In this document: positions 24,852 to 36,797 of the stretch, piece after piece
How positions within the stretch are numbered: position 1 is the first letter of the stretch
Layout: the number at the start of each line of letters is the position of its first letter
Source of the DNA: Argopecten irradians
Lineage: Eukaryota; Mollusca; Bivalvia; Pectinida; Pectinidae
DNA length: 64,000 bases
NCBI RefSeq assembly: GCF_041381155.1
Contig: NC_091134.1
Coordinates: 31,005,540-31,069,539 of the forward strand
Direction of reading: 5' to 3'
Notes under the pieces: generated by a model
The model's input: the letters and a program-made list of their open reading frames with translations, nothing else
Databases searched by the model: none
What the model was told of the DNA's origin: nothing
Made by a program: the position numbers and the translations under genes

Positions 24852-26482
24852 AAAATCAAAACGCGAAAATTGCTTATTTACATATATCACAATACTCAAA
24901 GGACAATAAGCTCTTCATACCTAACAATACGCATTTTATGTTTCGTCATTGGCAATTCCACAGTGCACAACATAGGCATTATGCATTATAGCTATGTTAA
25001 TGGTCCACTACTTTTCTGAAACGGCTTTTAATTTTTAAAATGGGAATGTAAAACGAGATCGAAGATTTTGTAGAGTCGCAAAAGTTATTAACTTACTGTT
25101 AATACTACATTTATCATCATCTTCTGAACAATATAATTACCGTCCGGTAGTTGAATATCACTGCGCCAGACGGCAAAACAGCTAAATGAATCTCCACAGT
25201 TATCATATATTAGGCAGGAAATCTTACATATGTTTGGTGTTGTTACCTCAAATTTTGCACCGGAAAGGTAGTGGGCCTTTAAACAAATACAGCTTTATTG
25301 GAGAATGAAGGATGTGTCGTACCATGAACGCCATACATTGCTTTACATCATTTCTTTCTATTTGCTCTCCTTTCCGTCATCCATTTTATTACATGACTGT
25401 GAAAGTCATTTCCATTTTTGTCACAAAGTTCAGAGTACAATGTAAGAACACGTACTACATTGTAGTACAATCGTCACTGAATTATAACGAGTGTTTGAGC
25501 AAGTGGTATTGTTGTCATATTTAACGCACAAAACATTTTCAATAATGATCATATTTGATGTATATTACGTCACTTATTCTCCACTGATTAATGTAATTCT
25601 ATCCCAGGGTCAATTGCTGTCCGTCATTTCATCAGGGAACTGCAATGAACTCTGGGACATATTGTGATTATTGTTTGTATACATGACGTGTCACGTCACA
25701 TTGCTTTTATGTTAGTGTGAATGATGTTTTACTGTAATAAATGGCTTTGTTTGCGTGCATGCATGATGTCATTTTAATTATTGGCTTTTTAGGTGTGTAT
25801 GACGTCATATTGTTAACTGGTTTGATGGAGTGAAGAGTGCCAAAAATCTGCGTCTGTGACTTAGCTTATATGGCCTATCATTGTTACTGATTAAGTGTCC
25901 TGTATACAATGTAAACCTCGGTGAAATTGATTATAGATTTAGATATATCATATACTCAGGTTAGTCCCGGATTGTAAAACAATGTTATGTTTGGTCAATC
26001 AATGATGGCAGCAATTTTAGCACCATATATGATTGGCGGAGATCTTAAAAAACATTGTCTTTGATTGACTGAGAGTTTGGTTTGTCAATAAAAAGCGATC
26101 TCATTTTATAACGTCGTCTTCGATTGACGAAGTCTAGATTAAAGTTTATGCGTTAATGTACATTTATATGTAAACTGTGCCATATACTTTAACCCAAAAG
26201 TCATTTTCAGTCACTTACTCAAATAGATCGACGAGAGGTTTTCCTTTCTATTAAGTTTATGTCAATTGTTTCATGTACTGACATGTATTAAAGAAAAACA
26301 ATAATTGAAAAAAAAATTGTTGTAAATGTTATCATTTCACATAATCGACACTTACCCATCCATGTGTTCTTCTGATCGAAACTTATCCAAGCAGGGCATC
26401 AGGTAGGCCAAAATTTGTATTAGACTTCTGGGTTTGAAACACATTATATTTATCATGGGATTTGCTATAGTGTAATTATTAA

Positions 26483-26834
26483 AGATGCTCCACCGCTGAC
26501 AGAACATAAACGATAATATTCATTTGAACAATCACTGATGTTAAATAATCTATATACGTGTCTAATGACCACAAAATACATAAAAAAAATTATTTTGCTT
26601 TTGGTGCATGCACAATCAGTATTCATTCTATATAGAACATAGTGCCACGGATTTTTTTCGGGATGCAATTAATTATTTTTCATATTTTCAATCTTAAAGG
26701 AAAATAAGAAGCTTACACTTTTCAATGGTGGTAATTGTGTAAACTAAGTAACTTTTGTAGCTGAATACTAATTTGTATATCCCTGGGGTTTTTTTATTAA
26801 GAAAAAAATACCATTCGTCAGCGGCGGAGCATCT
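26483..26834 (+). mobile_element. TTAA-type MITE, copy B (full length)
   Basis: 352 bp, same orientation as copy A. The left end is AGATGCTCCACCGC, the right end its inverted form GCGGCGGAGCATCT. Flanks are TTAA on the left and ATAA on the right, one decayed base. It lies between the convergent astacin and LYRM2 genes. Confidence 0.85.
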
Positions 26835-27103
26835 ATAAAGTTTGATATCAAATATGCTCCTAATGAATCATTAGTGTTTAGTTCAATTTTTTTTAAAATA
26901 TAAAAAACACCCATTCAACTTGGTGTCAATTAAAAATACTTTTATATTTCCTTGCAAAAATATTCTGAAACATTCACACAAAACAAAAGTATATACATGA
27001 ACACTTTCTCTAAGAAAACGTACACATTTAAACACATCTAGTCTCTCAAAATATATCCTACTGTTTTCCTCGGGTAGAAATTATGTGCATTCCCCAAACA
27101 TTT

Positions 27104-27169
27104 CCTGTTCTTTAGTTTTGACTATCCTGTTCTTTAGTTTTGACTATTCTGTTCTTTAGTTTTGACTAT
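27104..27169. repeat. 22-bp x3 tandem repeat downstream of LYRM2
   Basis: Three units of CCTGTTCTTTAGTTTTGACT plus AT. The third differs only in its first base. Confidence 0.95.
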
Positions 27170-27404
27170 CGCAATCACAATATTCCATGTCCGTTTCGGC
27201 CCAAGTTGAAGAAGGCATATTTTGAATGCATATAACTTGTGTATTGAGAAGTCTGATTGGACAGAAGGGAATTCGTATCAGCTACTGTGATTGGCCATGT
27301 TTTTGTATTCAAATCAGCTTCATGATTGCACAGGTATCAAGTTTTCATGAAGTGCATTTGAGATGTTAATTTTAATTCTTCAAAGCTTTCCAGTGAATCA
27401 AACA

Positions 27405-27482
27405 TCATCTTGCTCGAGGAACTGTGTTCTCCAGTTCTCGTAGAGATATCTTGCCTTGGCTTATAAGCATCTTGATGGCTTC
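27405..27482 (-). CDS. LYRM2: LYRM2 exon 3 and stop
   Basis: 25 codons plus TGA after a TTTTATAG acceptor. It encodes EAIKMLISQGKISLRELENT and then VPRAR, matching the family's Met-rich/SQG/LRELE C-terminal helix. A minus-strand AATAAA lies in MITE copy B about 600 bp downstream. Confidence 0.92.
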   Translation of the reverse strand, partial: EAIKMLISQGKISLRELENTVPRAR

Positions 27483-30400
27483 CTATAAAATAAATAAAAT
27501 TAGTCCGGAATGAGCAGTTATATTAATCGGTAAATTACTTCTGACAACATCCCAGGAAACACTAAAATCTAATAGCGAAAAAAACCAGCTTCAAACACTT
27601 TCGACAATTTAAAGATGCTCCACCGCCGACAAATGGTCTTTTTTCACTATCAAAAACAAGAGCATGTGATTTTGTATTTTTCTTCAGTTACAAAAGTTAC
27701 TTACTTTACACCATTACCACCATGGAAAAGTTTGAGTTTCTAATTTTTTCTTCAAGTTAAAAATATGAAAAATAATTAATTGCATCCCGAAAAAGTTCCT
27801 TGGCACTATATCCTATATGGAATGAAGTACTGATTGCGCACGTACATTAGGCAAAATAAATTATTTTATATTATTTTTTGTGTTAATTAGGCATATATAT
27901 ACACGATTAAACACCAATTTTTGTTCATATAACGAATATCATTTATGCGCTGTCAGCGGTGGAGCATCTTTAAGGAGAAGTTATTATTAGTAAAATATCC
28001 TTAATGTTAACAATACATCCTTGGTCAACAAAAATACTGTTTAAGAATCATCACGTTCGTACAATGACAGTAATTAGTATGAAGAATTTCCATGTCTTTT
28101 TTTTCTGAATCCAAGACATTACTTGCTGAACCAGACCAACTAAAACCGCCATGGTCAAATACATAGCAATGATTACTTACTTTAACATATTGGTAAACGG
28201 ACGCTAACGCTATGTGAAATAGAACGGCGAGTTGAAAATGGTAGATGACAGACATGTGTCAATTCTATGCATTGAATACAGTCACTGACCATTGGGACGT
28301 TGCACGTGTGGTCACTTGCTATGCGTGGATAGCAGTATGAGCATGGACGCGAACAGAACATTGAGTTAACAGCTATACTAGTATGCCAACATTTGACTTT
28401 GTCCAGTATGAACATGGACGCGAACAGAACATTGAGTTAACAGCTATACTAGTCTGCCAACATTTGACTTTGTCCAGTATGAACATGGACGCGAACAGAA
28501 CATTGAGTTAACAGCTATACTAGTCTGCCAACATTTGACTTTGAACATTGAGTTAACAGTCTAAGGACCGACAAACATACTAGTTTGTGCCAAATTTGAC
28601 TTTGTCCAGTATGAACATGGACGCGAACAGAACATTGAGTTAACAGCTATACTAGTCTGCCAACATTTGACTTTGTCCAGTATGAACATGGACGCGAACA
28701 GAACATTGAGTTAACAGCTATACTAGTCTGTCAACATTTGACTTTGTCCAGTATGAACATGGACGCGAACAGAACATTGAGTTAACAGCTATACTAGTCT
28801 GCCAACATTTGTCTTTGTCCAGTATGAACATGGACGCGAACAGAACATTGAGTTAACAGCTATACTAGTCTGTCAACATTTGTCTTTGTCCAGTATGAAC
28901 ATGGACGCGAACAGAACATCGAGTTAACAGCTATATTAGTCTGCCAACATTTGACTTTGTCCAGTATGAACATGGACGCGAACAGAACATTGAGTTAACA
29001 GCTATATTAGTCTGCCAACATTTGACTTTGTCCAGTATGAACATTGACGCGAACAGAACATTGAGTTAACAGCTATACTAGTCTGCCAACATTTGACTTT
29101 GTCCAGTATGAACATTGACGCGAACAGAACATTGAGTTAACAGCTATACTAGTCTGCCAACATTTGACTTTGTCCAGTATGAACATGGACGCGAACAGAA
29201 CATTGAGTTAACAGCTATACTAGTCTGCCAACATTTGACTTTGTCCAGTATGAACATGGACGCGAACAGAACATTGAGTTAACAGCTATACTAGTCTGCC
29301 AACATTTGACTTTGTCCAGTATGAACATGGACGCGAACAGAACATTGAGTTAACAGCTATACTAGTCTGCCAACATTTGACTTTGTCCAGTATGAACATG
29401 GACGCGGACAGAACATTGAGTTAACAGCTATACTAGTCTGCCAACATTTGTCTTTGTCCAGTATGAACATGGACGCGAACAGAACATTGAGTTAACAGCT
29501 ATACTAGTCTGCCAACATTTGTCTTTGTCCAGTATGAACATGGACGCGAATAGAACATTGAGTTAACAGCTATACTAGTCTGCCAACATTTAACTTTGTC
29601 CAGTATGAACATGGACGCGAACAGAATATTGATTTAACAGCTATACTAGTCTGCCAACATTTGTCTTTGTCCAGTATGAACATGGACGCGAATAGAACAT
29701 TGAGTTAACAGCTATATTAGTCTGCCAACATTTGACTTTGTCCAGTATGAACATGGACGCGAACAGAACATTGAGTTAACAGCTATACTAGTCTGCCAAC
29801 ATTTGACTTTGTCCAGTATGAACATTGACGCGAACAGAACATTGAGTTAACAGCTATACTAGTCTGCCAACATTTGACTTTGTCCAGTATGAACATGGAC
29901 GCGAACAGAACATTGAGTTAACAGCTATACTAGTCTGCCAACATTTGACTTTGTCCAGTATGAACATGGACGCGAACAGAACATTGAGTTAACAGCTATA
30001 CTAGTCTGCCAACATTTGACTTTGTCCAGTATGAACATGGACGCGAACAGAACATTGAGTTAACAGCTATACTAGTCTGCCAACATTTGACTTTGTCCAG
30101 TATGAACATGGACATTAGCAGAACATTGAGTTAACAGCTATACTAGTCTGCCAACATTTGACTTTGTCCAGTATGAACATGGACGCGAACAGAACATTGA
30201 GTTAACAGCTATACTAGTCTGCCAACATTTGACTTTGTCCAGTATGAACATGGACGCGGACAGAACATTGAGTTAACAGCTATACTAGTCTGCCAACATT
30301 TGACTTTGTCCAGTATGAACATGGATTTGACTTTGAACATTGAGTTAACAGCTATACTAGTCTGCCAACATTTGTCTTTGTCCAGTATGAACATGGACGC

Positions 30401-32800
30401 GAACAGAACATTGAGTTAACAGCTATACTAGTCTGCCAACATTTGACTTTGTCCAGTATGAACATGGACGCGAACAGAACATTGAGTTAACAGCTATACT
30501 AGTCTGCCAACATTTGACTTTGTCCAGTATGAACATGGACGCGAACAGAACATTGAGTTAACAGCTATACTAGTCTGCCAACATTTGACTTTGTCCAGTA
30601 TGTCTGGACATTAGCAGTATAGCCTTCCATTTTTAATACTATAAGAGAGTTAATACAACAAGTAGTTTGAAAGGTATCTGTATAATCTGTAGTTATTGTA
30701 GTCAAATACTGTGCACAGCATTAAATAAAATCCACATTTACGAAGCAGAACACATTTATAGAAATCATAGAAATGTTAGCATGTTTTTTCGCATACAAAT
30801 GAAGATGTAATTAATATTAAGTTCCGTTTACGATACAATATAAGTGGACAAATCTAAATCGATTTTTTAAATAAAACATCAAAAGTTCCAAGCCTTAGTA
30901 TACCTTAAGATAGCGACTTTGTATCAAAAATGTTTTTTTACCTCATCCTCCACGTGTTTGTTACATTTGAAGTCGTGTCGGATGAAGTCTATGAGAGCTT
31001 TCCGCTGATTGCGGTCGTGAACATTATATACTATCCTCATCATATCTCTGTATAGCTTCAATACCTGAGATCGAAGCAAAAACTACAAAATAAAAGAAAG
31101 GTGTGTTTTAGACTCTGCCAGAGCTGATATACATCATCAACATATATTTTCTTACTAAGACTGCTCAACATATGTACCCACATCATATAATTCTAAGAAC
31201 CTTACTTTTTTAGATAATAGGTGGGTAAATTGATCGTGGAGTATATGCAGCCATGGTACTATAATCACTCTTTCATTCGTGGATATGAAGGATAGGGATA
31301 TTCTACCCAGGGGTCACTAATGTTGTAAAATCTGAGGCTTGCCGGGGGATTAACAACATTTTGTGATCCCGAGGGTAGAATATCCTCGTCGTCCATATTC
31401 ACGTATGAAAGAGTATTTTTCTCTCATAGCTTGACGTTCTATTGCAATTTTACCACTACGATTTTCCAACATTTTGAAATAAATTCGAAAATATAGTTCT
31501 CCATACATGAAAAATGCGTAAAATTTTCAATGCAAATCCCGTTGTTTGTATCTTTTAAAGTAAATCCAACCTATTTTCTGAAAAAAGAATGTTATAAAAT
31601 TATACCCAGAAAATAGTAATTTTGTTGACGCTGTAGCATCACAAATCTTTATTGCATGGTATTACACGTGTAGGTATGAGATAGGTATGAGATAATATGG
31701 AATATTTGTGTTGTTGACAGGTTCGGTTCGGACCGTTGGTAACGATAAAATTCGCAGGACACAATTTAATTTTTACTTTGAATTTCATATTTTAAATAGA
31801 CAAACTAGTGATACATTGCATACAATTTAAATCAAATCAAAGGTCTTTCATATTGGTGGTCCAATATAAACACTGAATTATCTGTAGATGGGGATCCAAC
31901 AAAGCAGACCACAATTTGAAACAAAACGACATCGAGAACCATTACTACAGTGAGCTCTGCGTGTTTTCCCATGATGAAAGAAATCGAAGGAATCATTTTA
32001 AACAAGGTCCGTTTTTCATCGTTTAATTCGTGTTCTCGTGCAATTTGTTTATATAAAACAACACATTATAAGTTTAATCTGAAGTTAAACGTTAGTGATA
32101 TCAAGAATAAATTAATTGATGTTTTACATTCATCAGGATTGGTTTGTGCGGAATGTGGCCTTTGACTTTGAAATTTTGAATACAAAATTTTGAAAAGAAA
32201 ATATAAATTTGAATTTAAAAAAATTAAAGGATTATTTACTTGCAGTGTATCTTTTCTGAAAAACAATGAAGTTACTTTGATATTGAGAAATGTTTGACTT
32301 TAATCGAGAGAAATACTTTGCCAATAGAAAATGGGCACGCTCATCAGTCTATATCCAATTAGTGCTTCAAGGGAAATAACTCCCACTTAAAATATATAAA
32401 GCCATGCCTTGTTAGCCTGTTGTGTTCTTCGACAAAATAATACCTTTCGAAACGGATTCTGACAATGTATAATATTTTTCTTTTAATAACTAACATAGAA
32501 ATATCAATTTATGGATAACATTTAATTTAAACCCCAGCATTTATTTAAAGCTTGACAGGTACACTAGAGTACATGTACTTGTAGGCCTACAATTACATTT
32601 TGTATCATGCATACATGTACTTGACAAACAGTATTTCCTGTCATTGTTATCAATAATTTACCTTTTGTTAAATTTGTACACATGCAGTAAGTTCAATACC
32701 TTCACATAAAACTATTATGAAATCAAAAATATTCAGTACTCACCCTAGATAGTGACATAGCATGCTTGAGTTTATCCGGTGGCAACCGGGCACCTGCCAT
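27405..32800 (-). CDS. LYRM2: LYRM2, LYR-motif mitochondrial protein (three exons)
   Basis: Minus-strand exons 32800-32744, 31082-30942 and 27482-27405 join, all phase 0, to a 91-residue protein. Human LYRM2 is 88. It opens MAGARLPPDKLK, close to the family's RLPP start. The LYR tripeptide is L29-Y30-R31 inside RSQVLKLYRDMMR, with the downstream conserved Phe in DFIRHDFK (F52 or F57). It ends with the SQG-x-x-x-LRELE-type C-terminus. Known role: a LYR-family (Complex1_LYR) matrix protein that binds acyl carrier protein and is implicated in complex I assembly. Intron 2 (3.46 kb) holds MITE copy C and the 71-bp minisatellite. The ends PRAR and LSR at the first junction differ from vertebrates but are in frame. 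Confidence 0.92.
27613..27969 (-). mobile_element. TTAA-type MITE, copy C (full length, inverted) in LYRM2 intron 2
   Basis: 357 bp in the opposite orientation to copies A and B. AGATGCTCC...GGAGCATCT termini are flanked by a perfect TTAA on both sides, the insertion signature of piggyBac-superfamily elements. No coding capacity. Confidence 0.9.
28333..30602. repeat. 71-bp minisatellite, about 32 copies, in LYRM2 intron 2
   Basis: Unit begins GAACATGGACGCGAACAGAA and ends TTTGACTTTGTCCAGTAT, with a 71-bp period. Copies differ at few positions (for example GAC/TTG, TGA/TGT, ACTAGT/ATTAGT). Two rearranged units, near 28535-28610 and 30325-30350, carry internal deletions or a foreign insert. 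The period is not a multiple of three and the array is intronic. Confidence 0.95.
30942..31082 (-). CDS. LYRM2: LYRM2 exon 2, LYR helix bundle
   Basis: 47 codons between a TTTTGTAG acceptor and a GTAAAA donor. It carries RSQVLKLYRDMM (LYR motif) and the second helix with the conserved Phe. This exon carries most of the domain identity. Confidence 0.93.
31267..31414. mobile_element. Hairpin MITE in LYRM2 intron 1
   Basis: 148 bp that folds almost end to end. The left arm, ACTCTTTCATTCGTG..GATATTCTACCC, is inverted at the right as GGGTAGAATATCC..CACGTATGAAAGAGT. The centre is also partly palindromic (AACATT/AATGTT). No clear target duplication. Confidence 0.75.
32744..32800 (-). CDS. LYRM2: LYRM2 exon 1
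   Basis: 19 codons from ATG (32800-32798) to AGG, with donor GTGAGT on the minus strand. It encodes MAGARLPPDKLKHAMSLSR, matching the short N-terminal segment before the LYR helix. No TATA box is visible upstream. Confidence 0.9.
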
Positions 32801-32852
32801 TTTGTAAATGCTCCAAGGGCGACAACTGTGTCATAACTGGGGACCAAAGAAA

Positions 32853-32953
32853 TTAGTCCGCTAAACCGGCCTATATTATTCGGCTTTTTTAAAAAGCCTA
32901 ATTCATATATATCATAGGCAAAAAAATAATAGTGTAGACATTTAGCGGACTAG
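32853..32953. mobile_element. 101-bp MITE upstream of LYRM2
   Basis: Terminal inverted repeats TTAGTCCGCTAAA and TTTAGCGGACTAG (12 of 13 match). An internal hairpin GGCTTTTTTAAAAAGCC is present. It lies just 5' of the LYRM2 start. Confidence 0.65.
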
Positions 32954-33184
32954 TTCGTTACAAGCATACTTTCTGATACATATTTCAAATTTACTTCTAA
33001 TCGTGTTCATTTTTCACATAGATCTGAGAATTAGTTACAGTTTATGTATATTTTGACCTACTAAAACGACCATAGCCCATTTATAACAATTGGTAAAAAA
33101 CATGCATGGTGTACCATCTGAAGTGCCACAGCCAGTTCCCTAAATCGGATTAAAGACAATCTTGCGTAATTTTTGCTAAAAGGG

Positions 33185-33284
33185 CACAGGGATCTGATAA
33201 TTAGTTACAGATTACATGTAAATGTAATCTATGGACACTCTGGTGGGTCCATAATTATATAAACTGTAACTAATTATCCCTGTG
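33185..33284. mobile_element. Short copy of a CACAGGGATCTGA.. MITE
   Basis: CACAGGGATCTGATAATTAG at the left and CTAATTATCCCTGTG inverted at the right, same family as 39494-39671 but internally deleted. A solo left end (GATCTGAGAATTAGTTACAG) sits at 33021. No matching target duplication was seen here. Confidence 0.7.
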
Positions 33285-34114
33285 TGAACATGCGTGTGTG
33301 TATCCGAACAAGCAAGGAAAGCCATGTACGCATTGTATACAAAAATTAGAAATGTTTCATTGCCGATAGATCTACAGTTAAAACTATTTGATGCACTTGT
33401 GATGCTAATTTTATTATATGCATGTGAAATCTGGGGTTACGAAAATATTAAGAATATAGAAAAATTACACTTACAATATTGTAAACAGATTTTACATGTC
33501 CGTATTAGTACAGCAAATTATATGGTATACGGTTAATTGTTTAGGTTCCCTAGAAATTGAAATAAAAACAAAAATGATTATGTTCTGGCATAAACTCGTT
33601 ACGGGGGAAACGAAATTATCTACTACAATGTATAAATTATTGTATAAGTTGCATCTGGACTTCGTATTCAGTTCTAGGTGGTTATTATATATTAGAGATA
33701 TATTGAATAATACTGGGTTTAATGATATTTGGTCACTTCAACTATCTTGTACAGTTAATAGAAATTATCTTAAAACAATTATTAAACAAAGACTACAAGA
33801 TCAATTTATTCAAAAATGGTATCATGAAATTGACAGTTCCTCGCGAGGACAAATGTATTCTTTATTAGTCTAAATTCAATTTTGAACCATGCCTTTTGAA
33901 ACTGAATCATAACCAACGTAAATATCTTTGTAAATTTAGAACTTCTAATTTAAAATTCCCTATATAGAGACAGGCAGATGGAATAACATCCTCGCGAGGA
34001 AAGGTTATGTCCTCTCTGTACAAATTGTGTTGGAGATGAGTACCACTATCTATATGTATGTAATCATGAATCTGTTGTAGCATTACGAGAAATTTATAAT
34101 CAAAACCATTTGTA
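33285..34114 (+). pseudogene. Broken non-LTR retrotransposon ORF, 5' part of its C-terminal region
   Basis: Translation in shifting frames gives the conserved tail that follows the reverse transcriptase in Jockey/CR1-like elements: LPIDLQLKLFDALV, LLYACEIWGYENI, IEKLHLQYCKQIL, then (shifted near 33535) IKTKMIMFWHKLV and YKLLYKL. Later comes TGRWNNI and (shifted again near 34005) CPLCTNCVGDEYHYLYVC, a zinc-knuckle-like motif. At least two frameshifts and one stop make it dead. Its 5' side abuts a MITE and its 3' side is cut by the inverted-repeat element at 34115. Clade assignment is tentative. Confidence 0.85.
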
Positions 34115-34159
34115 TGGTGGCATATTTCTGCCATCCAGTTGCCGACTTACGACTTAATG

Positions 34160-34385
34160 ATGTCGACATAATTAAGGCATTGTGTTACTGTCGACATCAT
34201 ATAGGAAGATGTCGACATAAACAGAAAAATATGTCAACTTACCACATGTACCTGCCAACACAATGATTCCAAGATAATTATGTAGAAAGTCGGTAACTTG
34301 GCGATTAACCGTGTTTATGCTCGGGTGTGACACCGACTTGTCAGTTATGGATGTCGACATCTAAACTAAAAGATGTCGACATCTG
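34160..34385. repeat. Cluster of ATGTCGACAT-like palindromes, left tip of foldback element
   Basis: TGTCGACA or near-matches occur near 34161, 34188, 34210, 34352 and 34374 within the first 270 bp of the left arm. The arrangement suggests subterminal protein-binding sites. Confidence 0.85.
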
Positions 34386-36300
34386 GTCTTGAAAGTGGAA
34401 ATCAAAGGCCATCCTTTCATAAAGCACGGTGTATATGCAGCAAGGCACCATACAGCAGTAGCATAGATCGACGTTGATTTTGTTAATTCAGGTTTTTTAT
34501 TCATTTGATTTCAAAATTAAAAATTGTGATCCTGCACATCCCGGCCACGCAGCTGTAGCCTGGATGTATGTAGCTATTAGTCCGAGCTGAGGAAGTAAGG
34601 AGCTTTTGGCCATAATTATTTATTAATATATATATCCGTGGGTTGAAAATTCGTTTAAAAGCTGTATGTGTGTTTTGTGGATTAGCATTCGTACCAAGTC
34701 CATGTAGTACATACCGCACTTTACTATATTAAAAGAATGAATGAAAAATGAAAAATGCAAAACAATAATTTTTTCATGTTTTGTTTTCTTGTTAATCACG
34801 AAAAATACCAATTACGTAATTTAAAAGCCATAAAGGTCACAGTACAGGTACACAATTCAAGATTCAACCTTCGAACTAAAAAATCCTCCCAGGACGCGGT
34901 TTTAGTTCCAAACTCGTGATATGTCTGCATCTAATTTTTGTAGTAAAAACGTAGTAAGTAGTAAAAACGTAGTAAAAAAAGGTCACGTGCTTATACCTCA
35001 TTCATGCCATTGGCCGGATTATACAATTGTATTATGGGTAACTAGTGATCACGTGATTGTGTGTTTACTTCCAAATATGGTGATAGTTTGCTTGCCATTT
35101 CTTCGGAGAAATTGGTTTATTTGATTATATTTAGACTCCAAAATGTTATTAATAGTGCATGCAAATCATTTTGACTTGCACATATGTACCGTTTTACTAT
35201 AAATAATGAACAGAAATAAATTATAAAACTGCCATTTTCACGTTTTGTAAATAAATGATATAATGCGAATTGACTAATTCAATAGGTCTAACCGTCTAAT
35301 CTAGGATCAGCGATGATCGGCTACTCCCGGCTAAATTCGTAGAATTCTAAATATATATTTATATATAATTACCTGCTTTAGGTTTCAGAACAGATACAGA
35401 TAACACAGAGAAAATAAGATCTTCGTCAAAAGGCCGAATTATATATACTAAATACAAGGTCAGAGAAATCACTATATTTGGAAGTAAACACATACTCATG
35501 TGATCACTAGTTACCCATAATACAATTCCAATTTTATTTCGGCCAATGGCATGAATGGGGTATAAGCACGTGACTTGTTTTATTACACGTTTGACTACAA
35601 AGAAGCGTGTTTTGTACCATTATGGGAAAAATCCCCCGCGGATCATGGTTTCATTTCCATCATTTGAAATTGCTAAGCATTACTATCATACCATTGTGTT
35701 ATTTCCAAACAAATGGTTAAGCTTCCGCGTGGCCCACTTAGCTTTTTGGGAATCTAATACATGTACTTGTACACATACTAAGGAAAACGATGTGCATGCA
35801 CCACACAAAATATATTGTTTGCTATAAAACTCACTGAGAACCACATTATTATATGAATAAATTACTGAAATGATTTTTTGAGATTTGTTTAAATTAAAAA
35901 AATATATATTAATAATTTATTTTATAATATTTTATAAATGATTATAATACGCTGCATTATACTTTATATGTGAAGGGTGAATGACAACTCATATTTCAAA
36001 TCATAAAACCACATAATGTAACTACATACCACTCTCTATTAGAGACCACTTTTCAATTTCCCTTGCTTGAGTGTTCGCTTAAGACAGATTCGACTGGGTA
36101 TCATTTTGTTCGTCAGAATTACCATGCATAGATTGAAAGTTCTCAAGGCCCTCTACCAATATTGAGAATTTCATGGCCCTGTGGTCTCGGGATTTTCCCC
36201 ATGGGAGAGGGTCAAATTTACCATAGTTTATATAGGGAAACACATTTATGAGAATTATTTGCTCAATTTTCATAGGAAATGTAGCAGATGTAATGGAATC

Positions 36301-36797
36301 AACATGTTGGCAACAGAATTGTCCGCCTGACTGTGTTTTGAGCTACACAAGCGCATTGGAGCAATAGACAGGTAAGTCAAATAGCCAGACTAAATTGAAA
36401 TTTGCAGATAAACACTTTGTTGATAGATCAATAATATGAGAGCAATTAAAATTTAATTTGTTTCAAATTTCGAGGCTGTTTGTGAAAAAAGTAGACAAGT
36501 TCAGTAGGATTTCTTGTTATCATCGTGAAGTGTAACATCTTAACTTTCAATTAAGACCAAAGCCGCGGAAATATTTGGTCTGGATATTTTTTTTACAACA
36601 CTTTGAACTAAATTACCCAATTTTGCGTCACGGAGGAGTTCCTTACCTTTCTCTATATATTAGTCTATAGTGGGTCTTTGACTTATCAGCGTGCTAAATA
36701 CCTATGGTATAAGCACCATATATTGGCCTACCAGGCCCATGAAATCAGTCTGTGATGAGCTATCAATTTAACCTTTTACTCCATGAAGAGCATTTTA
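36301..36797. other. Loop of the foldback element
   Basis: About 500 bp of single-copy sequence between the arms. No open frame or recognised motif. Confidence 0.6.

Larger units (their letters stand above)
24233..26482. other. 3' flank of the astacin gene
   Basis: Presumed 3'UTR and intergenic DNA between two convergent genes. Besides the 11-bp repeat and poly(A) hexamers it holds a TGACGTCA at 25800-25807. No coding signal. Confidence 0.55.

Noticed and set aside
28333..30602. CRISPR-like array
   Set aside because: Units are contiguous near-identical 71-mers without unique spacers, in an intron of a eukaryotic gene. It is a minisatellite.
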